DNA of 64,000 bases, taken from assembly GCA_937898685.1 (NCBI GenBank), contig CALEJT010000089.1, positions 1 to 64,000 on the forward strand, in the 5' to 3' direction. Made by a program: the position numbers and the translations under genes. Each line of letters starts with the position of its first letter. Position 1 is the stretch's first letter. Below the pieces are notes generated by a model. It was not told where the DNA came from. It saw nothing but the letters and a program-made list of their open reading frames with translations, and ran no database searches. Source of the DNA: an uncultured Gammaproteobacteria bacterium (GTDB lineage Bacteria; Pseudomonadota; Gammaproteobacteria; Pseudomonadales; Pseudohongiellaceae). Positions 35,151-44,676 of this stretch are shown here, one piece after another.

Positions 35151-36638
35151 TCAAAAAACGCGATTTATGCCGTCGAGCGCCGCCACTTTGTACGCTTCCG
35201 CCATGGTCGGATAGTTGAAGGTGGTGTTGAGAAAGTAGCGCAGTGTGTTGCCGCCATTCTTCTGCGTCATCACCGCCTGACCGATGTGCACGATCTCGGA
35301 GGCCTGGTCACCGAAGCAGTGGATGCCGAGCAGCTCGAGTGTGTCGAAGTGGAAGATGAGCTTGAGCATGCCCACTTCGTCTCCGGTGATCTGGGCACGG
35401 GCAATGTTGCGGAAGAAGGCCTTGCCCACTTCGTAGGGGATCTTTTTCTCGGTGAGCTCGCGTTCGTTCATGCCGATGGTGCTGATCTCGGGGATCGTGT
35501 AGATGCCGCTCGGAATCTCCTGCAACGTGCAGAAGGCATCGGGATTGAAGATGGCATTGCTCGCCGCCCTTCCCTGGTCATAGGCGGCGCTGGCCAGCGC
35601 CGGCCAACCGATGACGTCTCCCGCCGCCGAAATGTTCGGCACCTTGGTCTGATAGCGTTCGTTGACCTCGAGCTGACCGCGGGTATTGGCCTCGAGACCG
35701 ATCGCGTCGAGATTGAGCCGGTCCGTGTTGCCGGTACGGCCGTTGGCCCAGAGCACGATGTCGCTCTTGATCTTCTTGCCCGACTCGAGATGAGTGATGA
35801 GGTGGTCGTCGTGATATTCGATGTGACTGAAGTGTTCCTGGTGACGGCAGCGCACGCCGAGGTCGCGCAGGTGGTAGCTCAGTGCTTCGGAGATTTCCGA
35901 ATCGAGGAAGGACAGGAGCGAAGCCGCCGGGTTGATCAGCTCCACCTTGGTGCCAAGACCTCCGAAGATCGACGCATATTCGCAGCCGATCACACCGGCG
36001 CCGATGATGGTGACCTTGCGCGGAGAGAAATCGAGGTCGAGGATGGTGTCGCTGTCGAAGACACGCGGATGGTTGAAGTCGACCTTGGACGGGCGATAGG
36101 GACGCGAACCGGTCGCGATGATGAAGTAGTCGGCCTGCAGCTTGGTGCGCTGTTTGCCCTGCACCACCATGATGCTGTTGGCGTCGATGAAGCTGGCGAT
36201 GCCGTAGAACACCGGCACGAAGTTGCGTTCATAGAAGTCGCTGCGCAGCACGCTCTGCTCTTCCACCACACGTGAAGCGTGCTTCATCAACTGCTGAAAG
36301 GTTACATGCCGGGCGTCACCGAACTCGCGGAACATCGGGTTGGTGTTGAACTGCATCACCTGCTTGACGCCATGACGCAGCGCTTTCGAAGGAATGGTGC
36401 CGAGATAGGTGCAGTTGCCACCGGCGCGCGGCTTGTCGCAGATCATCGCCACCCTCTTGCCCAGCTTGACCGCATTCATCGTGGCGGACTCGCCGGCCGG
36501 GCCGCTGCCGATCACGATCAGATCGAAATGATGCTTCGCCGCGATCATGGGAGCCTGGGGAAGCGGTTTGCCGTTCGTGATTTCAGTGGTGGTGTTGGTC
36601 TTCTTGGAGGTGGTGCTCTTCTTTTTGGTAGTACTCAT
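35151..36638 (-). CDS. sthA: Soluble pyridine nucleotide transhydrogenase
   Basis: SthA moves reducing equivalents between NADPH and NAD+ in the cytoplasm. The 495-residue flavoprotein has the FAD-binding start DLIVIGSGPAGESA and the family-specific GGNCTYLGTIPSKALRH. In that motif the second cysteine of the disulfide reductases is replaced by threonine's neighbourhood, the mark of SthA versus lipoamide dehydrogenase. NAD(P) and dimerisation domains follow. About 35 residues rich in lysine and threonine precede the usual start; the ATG at 36548 would give the standard length. The annotated start overlaps the apbE stop by 4 bases. Confidence 0.94.
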   Translation of the reverse strand: MSTTKKKSTTSKKTNTTTEITNGKPLPQAPMIAAKHHFDLIVIGSGPAGESATMNAVKLGKRVAMICDKPRAGGNCTYLGTIPSKALRHGVKQVMQFNTNPMFREFGDARHVTFQQLMKHASRVVEEQSVLRSDFYERNFVPVFYGIASFIDANSIMVVQGKQRTKLQADYFIIATGSRPYRPSKVDFNHPRVFDSDTILDLDFSPRKVTIIGAGVIGCEYASIFGGLGTKVELINPAASLLSFLDSEISEALSYHLRDLGVRCRHQEHFSHIEYHDDHLITHLESGKKIKSDIVLWANGRTGNTDRLNLDAIGLEANTRGQLEVNERYQTKVPNISAAGDVIGWPALASAAYDQGRAASNAIFNPDAFCTLQEIPSGIYTIPEISTIGMNERELTEKKIPYEVGKAFFRNIARAQITGDEVGMLKLIFHFDTLELLGIHCFGDQASEIVHIGQAVMTQKNGGNTLRYFLNTTFNYPTMAEAYKVAALDGINRVF

Positions 36639-37687
36639 AGTGCGTCGAGGCCGGAAAACCGCTCCTTGAAACGTTGTGAGGATTGCGCTGCAAGTCCCTG
36701 ATTTGTGTGAATTATAAAGTAAGCCGCCAAGCCCAGGCCATCAGCGATGCGTAGACCTTCTTCCGGGCCGAGCACCAAGAGTGCCGTGGCCCAGGCGTCT
36801 GCCAATGCCGCCTTGGGCGCCACCACCGTCACCGCTCTCAGTGCATGCGCAACTGGCCAACCGGTGCGTGGATCGATTTCGTGGGAATAGCGTTTGCCAT
36901 TTAGTTCGCGATAGTTGCGGTAATCACCCGAGCCTGCAAGTGCAAAGGCCTCCCCATCGGCGTCGATTACCGCGAAAGCCCGTGGCTCCAGCTCCGTCGG
37001 TCTCTCGATGGCAATGCGCCAGGAGCTGCCATCGGGCTTGTATCCGGCTACCCGCACTTCGCCGCCGATCTCCAACAGATAGTTAGCGATGCCGCGTTCA
37101 TGCAGCAGCTGTGCGAGCACATCGACCGCATAGCCCTTGGCGATGGCGGAGAGATCCAATTCGATGTCAGAGGCACGTGCGACACGTCTCCCCTCTTCCT
37201 CCAACTGCAGCCGACTCATGCCGACTTTGGCGCGCGCCACATGCAGTGAGTGTTCGTCCGGCAATCCTGGCTCGGGCGCATCGGGACCAAAGCCCCACAG
37301 ACGTACCAAGGGACCGACGGTGGGATCGAAGGCGCCTTCGCTCTGCCGATGCACTTCCTGCGCCAGCTGCAACACCGTGAAGAGATCGGCCGAAACCTCA
37401 GTCGCATGAGACTTGTCGCGATTCAGACGACTGAGCTCGGATTCCGGCGCGTAGGTCGAGAACACTTCTTTGTCGAGCCGGCGCAGTTCTGCGCTCAGAA
37501 CGCTCTCGAGGTCTTCGTGCGGGTCAGCCTCACTCCAGTACTGCAGACTCCAGCTTGTGCCCATGGTGCTGCCGCCGAGCACGATGAGCGTCGGTCGACG
37601 CTCGAGCAGAAAAAAACAGAGTCCCAGAAACGCGAAAGCGCCCACGGCATAACCGATGAGCGCTTTGCGTGATGCGGTCAGGGACAC
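36635..37687 (-). CDS. apbE: FAD:protein FMN transferase (ApbE family)
   Basis: ApbE attaches FMN covalently to threonine residues of target proteins such as NqrB, NqrC, RnfG and RnfD in the periplasm. The 350-residue protein has an N-terminal membrane anchor (about residues 9-28, no good lipobox). It then shows GGSTMGTSWSLQY, the central GAFDPTVGPLVRLWGFGP, ELDLSAIAKGYAVD and the C-terminal SHEIDPRTGWPV metal/flavin motif. It lies upstream of and overlaps sthA. In Pseudomonas, as I recall, the nqr operon sits beside it; here no nqr gene is in the window, so its client protein is unknown. Confidence 0.93.
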   Translation of the reverse strand: MSLTASRKALIGYAVGAFAFLGLCFFLLERRPTLIVLGGSTMGTSWSLQYWSEADPHEDLESVLSAELRRLDKEVFSTYAPESELSRLNRDKSHATEVSADLFTVLQLAQEVHRQSEGAFDPTVGPLVRLWGFGPDAPEPGLPDEHSLHVARAKVGMSRLQLEEEGRRVARASDIELDLSAIAKGYAVDVLAQLLHERGIANYLLEIGGEVRVAGYKPDGSSWRIAIERPTELEPRAFAVIDADGEAFALAGSGDYRNYRELNGKRYSHEIDPRTGWPVAHALRAVTVVAPKAALADAWATALLVLGPEEGLRIADGLGLAAYFIIHTNQGLAAQSSQRFKERFSGLDAL

Positions 37688-37711
37688 GGTGGGTTCCCGT
37701 TACCTGTCGCC

Positions 37712-39187
37712 TCAGTAGTCCATGCTCTCGTTTTCGGGATAGGACAGGTGGTTCACACCAGCCATCTTGCTGACCATGCGGACTACCTGGTTGCAGTAGC
37801 CGAATTCGTTGTCGTACCACAGGTACAGCACGAGATTCTTGCCGTTGCTGATGGTGGCGGTGGCATCGAGGATGGCAGCTTCGCGCGAACCGATGAAGTC
37901 GCTGGACACGGCGTCCGGCGATTCGGTGTAGCCGAGCTGGTTCTGCAGCGGCGAGTGCAGCGCGATCTTGCGCAGGTACTCGTTGATGTCTTCCTTCGTG
38001 CAGGTGGTCTGCAGCGTCAGGTTCAGGATCGCCATCGACACGTTGGCCACCGGCACGCGTACTGCGTTGCCGCTCAGCTTACCGGCCAGCTCCGGTACGG
38101 CTTTCGCCACGGCTTTGGCTGCGCCCGTTTCGGTGAGCACCATGTTCAGTGCGGCACTGCGGCCACGACGATCGGCCTTGTGGTAGTTGTCGATCAGGTT
38201 CTGGTCGTTGGTGTAGGCGTGTACCGTCTCGACGTGGCCGTGGACGATGCCGTAGCGCTCGTTGATCAGTTTCAACACAGGAGCGATCGCGTTGGTGGTG
38301 CACGAGGCAGCCGTGATGATGCGATCGCTCGGCTCGATCATGTTGTGGTTGATGCCGTACACGATGTTCTTGAGGTTGCCCTTGCCCGGTGCGGTCAGGA
38401 TCACCTTGGCGACGCCCTTGGACTTGAGGTGCTTGGACAGACCTTCTTCGTCGCGCCATTTACCAGTGTTGTCGATCACCAGCGCATCGGAGATGCCGTA
38501 CTGGGTGTAGTCGACGCTGTCGGGGCTGTCGGCGTAGATGAAGTGGATGACGTTACCGTTGGCGATGATGCGATTGTTCTCTTCGTCGACGCGCACGGTG
38601 CCCTGGAAGGAACCGTGGACGGAGTCGTTGCGCAGGAGGTTGACGCGTTTCTGCAGATCGCCGTCACCACCTTTGCGGACCACGATGGCACGCAGGCGCA
38701 TGATGGAGCCGTTGCCGGTCTGCTCGAGCAAGAGACGGGTCACGAGACGGCCGATGCGGCCGAAACCGTAGAGCACGATATCGACGGGCTTGTCGATCGG
38801 CTTGTGGTCACGGTCGACGAGATGTGCGAGTTCCTTGGCCACCCAAGCGTCGACGTCGACGCCATTGCCACCTTCGGCCTGTTGCATGTAGCCCACGGTG
38901 AGCTTGCCGAGGTCGATCTGGCAGGGGCAGAGATTCAACTTGGACAAGGCCATCAAGACCGGATGGCTTTCGAATTCCGAGAGTTCGTTGCGCGCGATCT
39001 GACGGACGCGACGATGCGCCTTCATGATGTCGGCGACGGAGCGGTTGGTCAGCGTCGAGCCGTAGAGGAATACCTGAACCCCTTTTACGTTCTCCAAACG
39101 GCCCAGCACCGGCAACATTTCCTGCGCTAGGGCTTCCCGTTGTTTCCAGTCATTGAAAAAGTCTTGATCAAGGTTGGGTCTAACCAC
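37712..39187 (-). CDS. gap: Glyceraldehyde-3-phosphate dehydrogenase, long form
   Basis: This enzyme oxidises glyceraldehyde-3-phosphate with NAD(P)+. It is the long (about 490-residue) type known from Pseudomonas beside mfd. It has an N-terminal extension of roughly 130 residues before the Rossmann motif IVLYGFGRIGRLV, and the catalytic ITAASCTTNAIAPVL. The N-terminal extension's role is unclear. I prefer the GTG at 39187, which has AAGGA nine bases upstream, over a TTG at 39256 without a good ribosome site. It is divergent from mfd. Confidence 0.92.
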   Translation of the reverse strand: MVRPNLDQDFFNDWKQREALAQEMLPVLGRLENVKGVQVFLYGSTLTNRSVADIMKAHRRVRQIARNELSEFESHPVLMALSKLNLCPCQIDLGKLTVGYMQQAEGGNGVDVDAWVAKELAHLVDRDHKPIDKPVDIVLYGFGRIGRLVTRLLLEQTGNGSIMRLRAIVVRKGGDGDLQKRVNLLRNDSVHGSFQGTVRVDEENNRIIANGNVIHFIYADSPDSVDYTQYGISDALVIDNTGKWRDEEGLSKHLKSKGVAKVILTAPGKGNLKNIVYGINHNMIEPSDRIITAASCTTNAIAPVLKLINERYGIVHGHVETVHAYTNDQNLIDNYHKADRRGRSAALNMVLTETGAAKAVAKAVPELAGKLSGNAVRVPVANVSMAILNLTLQTTCTKEDINEYLRKIALHSPLQNQLGYTESPDAVSSDFIGSREAAILDATATISNGKNLVLYLWYDNEFGYCNQVVRMVSKMAGVNHLSYPENESMDY

Positions 39188-39301
39188 GGAATCAGTCCTT
39201 GTCTGTTGAGGGGAAAAAGCCGGCGTATTATCCAGTTGGACCCCACCCTTGTCCAACCCAATTACCCCTCTGCGATTGCGGTATACTTCGCCCCCTTTTT
39301 G

Positions 39302-39320
39302 CCTCGACGGCTCGTCGAGG
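39302..39320. promoter_or_regulatory. Strong hairpin in the mfd 5' region
   Basis: CCTCGACG-GCT-CGTCGAGG is a perfect 8-base stem with a 3-base loop, lying 35 bases before the mfd ATG. It is followed by TGTCGCCTTTT, a short T run. A TATACT -10-like box lies just upstream (39282-39287), but no matching -35. It could act as a weak attenuator, mRNA stabiliser or protein site. Confidence 0.5.
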
Positions 39321-39355
39321 TGTCGCCTTTTCGTGTTTGATTCGAATCAATTCGC

Positions 39356-42300
39356 ATGAGCTCAGCGCATCAGCTACGCCTCGCACAGTTGCCGCCCGCA
39401 GTCAGTCCCGGGCAACGTCAGTACTGGGGAGGTCTGCAGGGAGCAGCACCGAGTCTCGCCCTGTCGCACGCGGCACGCGCCTTCGATGGGCTCACGCTGG
39501 TCATCACCGAGAATTCACGGCAGGCCGATCGCCTCCATGCCGAGTTGGAGTTCTTCCAAGCCGGCAGCAACGAGCAGCTCGAGCTCCTCACCTTCCCCGA
39601 CTGGGAAACGCTGCCCTACGACAATTTCTCGCCGCACCAGGACATCATCTCCACTCGTCTCGAAACGCTGCATCGCTTGCCGACGCTGCGCCGTGGTGTG
39701 CTGATCCTGTCGGTGACCACCCTGCTCCATCGACTACCGCCGCCGGAGTACATCGCAGGCAACACACTGAGTCTGAAGGTGGGACAGCGTTTCGAGTTGA
39801 ACGAGATGCGCCGCATGCTCGAGGCCGCTGGCTATCAGTGCGTGGATTCCGTCTACGAACATGGCGAATTCGCGGTACGCGGCTCCATCATGGATCTGTA
39901 TCCGATGGGCAGCGCCGTGCCCTATCGCATCGAACTCTTCGACGATGAGATCGAAAGCCTGCGCACCTTCTCGCCCGAAACGCAGTTGTCGGCGGAGAAA
40001 GTCGAGGCGATTCGCCTCTTGCCTGGCCGCGAATATCCGCTGCATCAGGACGCCATCGCGCATTTCCGCCGCAAGTTCCGTGAGGCCTTCGCCGTCGACG
40101 TGCGCCGTTGCCCGCTCTATGAAGACATCTCACGCGGCCTAGCCAGCGCCGGCATCGAGTACTACCTGCCGCTTTTCTTCGATCGCCTCGTCAGTCTCTT
40201 CGACTACTTGCCCGGCACGCTGCAATGCCTTTCCTACGGTGAAGTGGGCCAAGGTGCGGAACAGTTCTGGCGCGAGATACGCTCGCGCTACGAAGAGCGC
40301 TCGGTGGATACACAGCGCCCGATCCTGCCGCCGGAACAACTCTTTCTCGCCATCGAGGAACTCTTCGGCGCCATCAAGCCGCTGCCGCAGCTCTATCTGC
40401 ATACGCGGCAGCTCGAAACCAAGGCCGGCCACTACAACCTGGAGACCGGCGTCTTCCCCGATCTCGCGGTCGAATCGAAGGCGGAGCAGCCGCTGGCCAA
40501 ACTCGAACATTTTCTGCGTGAGCAAAGTCAGAGCCGCATCCTCTTCTGCTGCGACTCACCTGGTCGTCGCGAAGCGATGCTGGAATTGCTGCGTCGCATC
40601 GAGGTCTCGCCCAAGGTTGTGAGCGGCTGGCAGGAATTTCTGAGCAGCGAAGTACCGCTCGCCATCACGGTGGCACCGCTCGAATCGGGGCTGTGGCTAC
40701 GTGACGAAGGCCTCATCGCGATCACCGAGAACCAGCTCTTCATCCACCATGTCAGCCAGCAGCGCCGACGCGGCAAATTCCAGGATCAGAGCGAATTCGT
40801 CTTCAAGAGTCTGACCGAGCTCAATCCGGGTTCACCCGTGGTGCATCTCGATCATGGTGTGGGGCGTTATCTCGGTCTCGACAGCTTCGAGGTCGAGGGT
40901 CAGCTCACCGAATTCCTCGTGCTCGAGTACGCCGACGGCGCCAAACTCTATGTGCCCGTCGCGAGCCTGCATCTCATCAGCCGCTACAGCGGCGGCGATC
41001 CCGAGCATGCGCCGCTGCACAAGCTGGGCAGTGATCAGTGGGAAAAGGCCAAGCGCAAGGCGCAGGAAAAGATCATCGACGTGGCAGCGGAACTGCTCGA
41101 GCTGCATGCACGTCGCGCGGCGCAGAAAGGCCACGCCTTTACCTTGAACGAGGCCGACTATCAGCTCTTCGCCAACGCCTTCCCCTTCGAGGAAACGGAA
41201 GATCAGGCCAACGCAATTGCCGCGGTGATTGCCGATATGAAATCGCCACGACCGATGGATCGTTTGGTGTGTGGTGACGTCGGCTTCGGCAAGACGGAAG
41301 TAGCGCTGCGTGCGGCCTTCGTTGCGGTCAGCAACAGCAAGCAGGTGGCGGTGCTCGTGCCCACCACGCTGCTCGCGCAACAGCATTACGAAACCTTCCG
41401 CGATCGCTTTGCCGATTGGCCGGTGAAAATCGCGCTGATGTCGCGCTTCGTTGGCGGCAAGCAGCAGGAAGAAACGCTGCAGCAATTGGCCGAAGGCAAG
41501 ATCGACATCGTCGTGGGCACGCACAAGCTGCTGCAGGAAAACATCAAGTACAAGGCGCTGGGGCTCCTGATCATCGACGAGGAACACCGCTTCGGCGTAC
41601 GCCAGAAAGAACGTCTGCTCGCACTCAAGGCCAGCGTCGACATCCTCACACTCACCGCGACCCCGATTCCTCGCACGCTCAACATGGCGATGAGCGAAAT
41701 GCGGGATCTTTCGATCATCGCGACACCGCCGGCGCGGCGTTTGTCGGTGAAGACCTTCGTGCGTCAGAGCAATCCCGCTCTCATCAAGGAAGCCATCCAT
41801 CGTGAATTGCTGCGTGGTGGCCAGGTGTTCTTCCTGCACAACGAAGTGAAGACGATCGAGAAGCGCGCGGAAGAAATTTCCAAACTGGTGCCGGAAGCAC
41901 GCGTCGCCATCGGTCATGGCCAATTGCGCGAGAGCGAGCTCGAGCGCGTGATGTCGGACTTCTATCACAAGCGTTACAACGTGCTCGTGTGCTCCACCAT
42001 CATCGAGACGGGCATCGACATTCCGAGCGCGAACACCATCATCATCGATCGTGCCGATACCTTCGGCCTCGCGCAGTTGCATCAGCTGCGCGGTCGCGTC
42101 GGTCGTTCGCATCACCAGGCCTATGCCTACCTGCTGACACCGCATCCGAAGGAAATGACGGCCGATGCCATCAAGCGACTCGACGCCATCAGTGCCGCCG
42201 ACACGCTTGGTGCCGGCTTTACCCTGGCGAGTCACGACCTCGAGATTCGTGGCGCCGGCGAACTGTTGGGTGAGGAACAGAGCGGCCACATGCACACGAT

Positions 42301-42838
42301 CGGATTCTCGCTCTACAGCGAGATGCTGGCCGAAACGGTGAAGCTCCTGAAACAAGGCAAGACGCCGAACCTCGATCTGTATCAGCACAGCGGCACCGAG
42401 GTGAATCTACGCATCCCTGCGCTCTTGCCCGACACCTACCTTCCCGACGTGCATGGACGCCTCATGATGTACAAGCGCATCGCGAGCGCGACCAACGACG
42501 ACGAGCTGCGTGAACTTAAGGTGGAGTTGATCGATCGTTTCGGATTGCTGCCGGAACCGGCGCAACATCTCTTCGCCGTCACCACGTTGAAACTGCGCGC
42601 CCAGGCGCTCGGCATCAGCAAGGTGGAAGCGAATGCAGCCGGTTGCAAGCTGAAGTTCAGCGCCGACACCAAGGTCGATCCCTACACCCTCGTAACGCTG
42701 GTGCAGAAGCAAAGTTCACGTTACAGCCTCAGCGGCGGCTCGGAATTGCGTTACAAGCAGGAAACCGCGCTTCCCGCCGAGCGCATAGCAATGGTAGAAA
42801 CGCTGCTGAATCGTCTGACGCCCACTGCCAAGAACTGA
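39356..42838 (+). CDS. mfd: Transcription-repair coupling factor
   Basis: Mfd releases RNA polymerase stalled at DNA lesions and recruits UvrA. The 1160-residue protein has the N-terminal UvrB-like domains, the RNA polymerase-interacting CarD-like region (PGSPVVHLDHGVGRYLGL, around residue 475), and a RecG-like motor. Motor motifs are VCGDVGFGKTEVALRAAF (Walker A), IIDEEHRFGV (DEEH) and QLRGRVGRSHHQAYAYL. A C-terminal UvrA-masking domain ends the protein. Length is normal. It is followed 9 bases later by csiV. Confidence 0.98.
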   Translation: MSSAHQLRLAQLPPAVSPGQRQYWGGLQGAAPSLALSHAARAFDGLTLVITENSRQADRLHAELEFFQAGSNEQLELLTFPDWETLPYDNFSPHQDIISTRLETLHRLPTLRRGVLILSVTTLLHRLPPPEYIAGNTLSLKVGQRFELNEMRRMLEAAGYQCVDSVYEHGEFAVRGSIMDLYPMGSAVPYRIELFDDEIESLRTFSPETQLSAEKVEAIRLLPGREYPLHQDAIAHFRRKFREAFAVDVRRCPLYEDISRGLASAGIEYYLPLFFDRLVSLFDYLPGTLQCLSYGEVGQGAEQFWREIRSRYEERSVDTQRPILPPEQLFLAIEELFGAIKPLPQLYLHTRQLETKAGHYNLETGVFPDLAVESKAEQPLAKLEHFLREQSQSRILFCCDSPGRREAMLELLRRIEVSPKVVSGWQEFLSSEVPLAITVAPLESGLWLRDEGLIAITENQLFIHHVSQQRRRGKFQDQSEFVFKSLTELNPGSPVVHLDHGVGRYLGLDSFEVEGQLTEFLVLEYADGAKLYVPVASLHLISRYSGGDPEHAPLHKLGSDQWEKAKRKAQEKIIDVAAELLELHARRAAQKGHAFTLNEADYQLFANAFPFEETEDQANAIAAVIADMKSPRPMDRLVCGDVGFGKTEVALRAAFVAVSNSKQVAVLVPTTLLAQQHYETFRDRFADWPVKIALMSRFVGGKQQEETLQQLAEGKIDIVVGTHKLLQENIKYKALGLLIIDEEHRFGVRQKERLLALKASVDILTLTATPIPRTLNMAMSEMRDLSIIATPPARRLSVKTFVRQSNPALIKEAIHRELLRGGQVFFLHNEVKTIEKRAEEISKLVPEARVAIGHGQLRESELERVMSDFYHKRYNVLVCSTIIETGIDIPSANTIIIDRADTFGLAQLHQLRGRVGRSHHQAYAYLLTPHPKEMTADAIKRLDAISAADTLGAGFTLASHDLEIRGAGELLGEEQSGHMHTIGFSLYSEMLAETVKLLKQGKTPNLDLYQHSGTEVNLRIPALLPDTYLPDVHGRLMMYKRIASATNDDELRELKVELIDRFGLLPEPAQHLFAVTTLKLRAQALGISKVEANAAGCKLKFSADTKVDPYTLVTLVQKQSSRYSLSGGSELRYKQETALPAERIAMVETLLNRLTPTAKN

Positions 42839-42847
42839 ACCTGAGCG

Positions 42848-43876
42848 ATGTATCGAATGCGCCCCACTTCTACCCTGTTCCGCGGTTGTCTGTTCGCGTT
42901 GCCGCTGCTGTTGTCCGTGGGTTCTTCCGCACAACCGGGTTTCGATCTGGATGGGACCGGCACGCCGAGCGGCATCAGCAGCGATGGTAATCGTTGGGTG
43001 GAGGTCGAGGTCATCGTGTTCAAGGCCTTGGTCAACCGCAGCAACGAGCTGGCCAACCCAGGCAAGCTGAGCCTCAGTTATTTCCCCAATCCGCGTCTGC
43101 TGGCAACGCCGCTCGACAGCTACGCCTATCCCTTCGAAGCCGATCTTCCCCGGGAACCGGCGGAGAACGAGCCTGCCTTTCCTCTGACGGGCGCACGACC
43201 TCTGTCCGCCTTCGGCGGCTTCGAGGAAAACGAAGAGCAGCGCGAGCCGGAGTTCGACTTCAGTGTGCCGGCGCAACCTGCGGTGCCAGGCAGCTTCAAG
43301 GTACTGGATCTGTCGCGCGATCCCTACGTCAAGCTGGATGCCCGGAGCGCTCGTCTGAGCGCCGCCGCACGCAATCTGACCCAGGCGCCGGACTATGAAG
43401 TGCTGTGGCATGAAACCTGGCGTCAGCCCCTGCTCGATCGTGCCCAGGTCTCCGCCATCGTCGTACAGGCCGGCGACCGACTCGACGAACACAGCGCACT
43501 CGAAGGCAGCGTACGGCTGAGCCGTTCCGGTCAGCGTGCCCGTCTGGATCTGAACCTCTGGCTCAACGAGTTCGGCATTCCTGATCCGACGGAAGCCGCA
43601 CGCTGGCAGGTGCCAGTGGTGCCGGAAGTGGTACGCGCGAAACTGCAAAAAGCAGAGGAAGAGGAAACGCCGCTAAGTCCGCTTGCACCTGTGAACGCGA
43701 CGATTCCCGAGCGCCCGCAGCGCGGCATCGTGCGCATCTGGCAGTTACAGGTGGGTGATGAATTGAATCTGGAGCGTCTCCACTATCTCGATCACCCGGT
43801 CTTGGGTGCGCTGGTGGAAATCCGTCCCTATGTGTTGCCCGAGACGATCGCTCCGGAACTTCCCGAAGAATTCTAG
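42848..43876 (+). CDS. csiV: CsiV-family periplasmic protein
   Basis: The 342-residue protein has an N-terminal signal peptide (FALPLLLSVGSSA, cleavage near residue 29). It then reads WVEVEVIVFKALVNRSNELANPG, the beginning typical of the CsiV family. In Vibrio cholerae CsiV is a peptidoglycan-binding protein that works with the autolytic CsiA region; its role here is inferred from family only. It directly follows mfd, as in Pseudomonas. Its stop overlaps that of the convergent mtnP in the sequence CTAG. Confidence 0.85.
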   Translation: MYRMRPTSTLFRGCLFALPLLLSVGSSAQPGFDLDGTGTPSGISSDGNRWVEVEVIVFKALVNRSNELANPGKLSLSYFPNPRLLATPLDSYAYPFEADLPREPAENEPAFPLTGARPLSAFGGFEENEEQREPEFDFSVPAQPAVPGSFKVLDLSRDPYVKLDARSARLSAAARNLTQAPDYEVLWHETWRQPLLDRAQVSAIVVQAGDRLDEHSALEGSVRLSRSGQRARLDLNLWLNEFGIPDPTEAARWQVPVVPEVVRAKLQKAEEEETPLSPLAPVNATIPERPQRGIVRIWQLQVGDELNLERLHYLDHPVLGALVEIRPYVLPETIAPELPEEF

Positions 43877-44676
43877 GCTGCGGCAGAGCTGGTGCTGAAG
43901 CGCGCGAGACGCGGCAGCAGATATGGCACCAGCCGTTCGAGTTTGCGTACGCCCTTCTGCAGTTCCTCTTCCAGCGCCGCCAGATCCAATACCCCCGAGT
44001 CCAAGCCCGCGGCGCGATTCACCACGAGCGCCACGCTGCAATAAGGCAGCGCCAGTTCACGCGCCAATATCGCTTCCGGCATTGCCGTCATGCCGATCAT
44101 GGTGCAGCCGTCGCGCTGCAGTCGCCGCACTTCGGCAGCCGTTTCGAGACGTGGCCCCTGTGTACAGCCGTAGACACCACCATCGATGAGCTCGAGCCCC
44201 GCTTCCTGTGCAGCGGCCAGCACATCGGGACGCAGTTCCGGGCTGAAGGGATGAGTGAAGTCGGGGTGCATCTCCGCCACGCTGCAAGGTTGGCCTGGCT
44301 CGTGGAAGGTGTTGGCGCGCCCCCAGGTGTAGTCGATCAGCTGATCGGGCAGACACAAGGTCCCCGGCTGCAATTCATCGCTGATACCACCGACGGCATT
44401 GAACGCAATGACGCAAGTGGCACCCGCTTGCTTCAGTGCCCATAGATTGGCGCGGTAGTTGATCTGATGAGGAGCGAGACGCGGCCCACTCCCATGGCGT
44501 GGTAGGAAAAGACAGGGATGAGCCGAGTCGCGGTAGTGAAATACCTGCGTGGTCTGCTCGGCAAACGGTGTGGCGACGTCGAGCGTGACGGCGTTGCCAC
44601 AGCCGCTGAGTTCGTGCACGCCGCTGCCACCGATGAAGGCCGGCAGCATCGCGCGCGGCTCACTTGTAATAGGCAT
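43873..44676 (-). CDS. mtnP: S-methyl-5'-thioinosine (or thioadenosine) phosphorylase
   Basis: The protein is of the type-II purine nucleoside phosphorylase (MTAP) family. It has the phosphate-binding start FIGGSGVHEL, PRHG, CVIAFNAVGGISDEL and MIGMTAMPEAILARE. In Pseudomonas the gene next to csiV-mfd acts on methylthioinosine (MTIP) in 5'-methylthioadenosine salvage; the substrate cannot be told by eye here. The ATG at 44676 overlaps nfuA by 17 bases; a second ATG at 44649 starts immediately before the core domain and is also plausible. Confidence 0.88.
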   Translation of the reverse strand: MPITSEPRAMLPAFIGGSGVHELSGCGNAVTLDVATPFAEQTTQVFHYRDSAHPCLFLPRHGSGPRLAPHQINYRANLWALKQAGATCVIAFNAVGGISDELQPGTLCLPDQLIDYTWGRANTFHEPGQPCSVAEMHPDFTHPFSPELRPDVLAAAQEAGLELIDGGVYGCTQGPRLETAAEVRRLQRDGCTMIGMTAMPEAILARELALPYCSVALVVNRAAGLDSGVLDLAALEEELQKGVRKLERLVPYLLPRLARFSTSSAAA

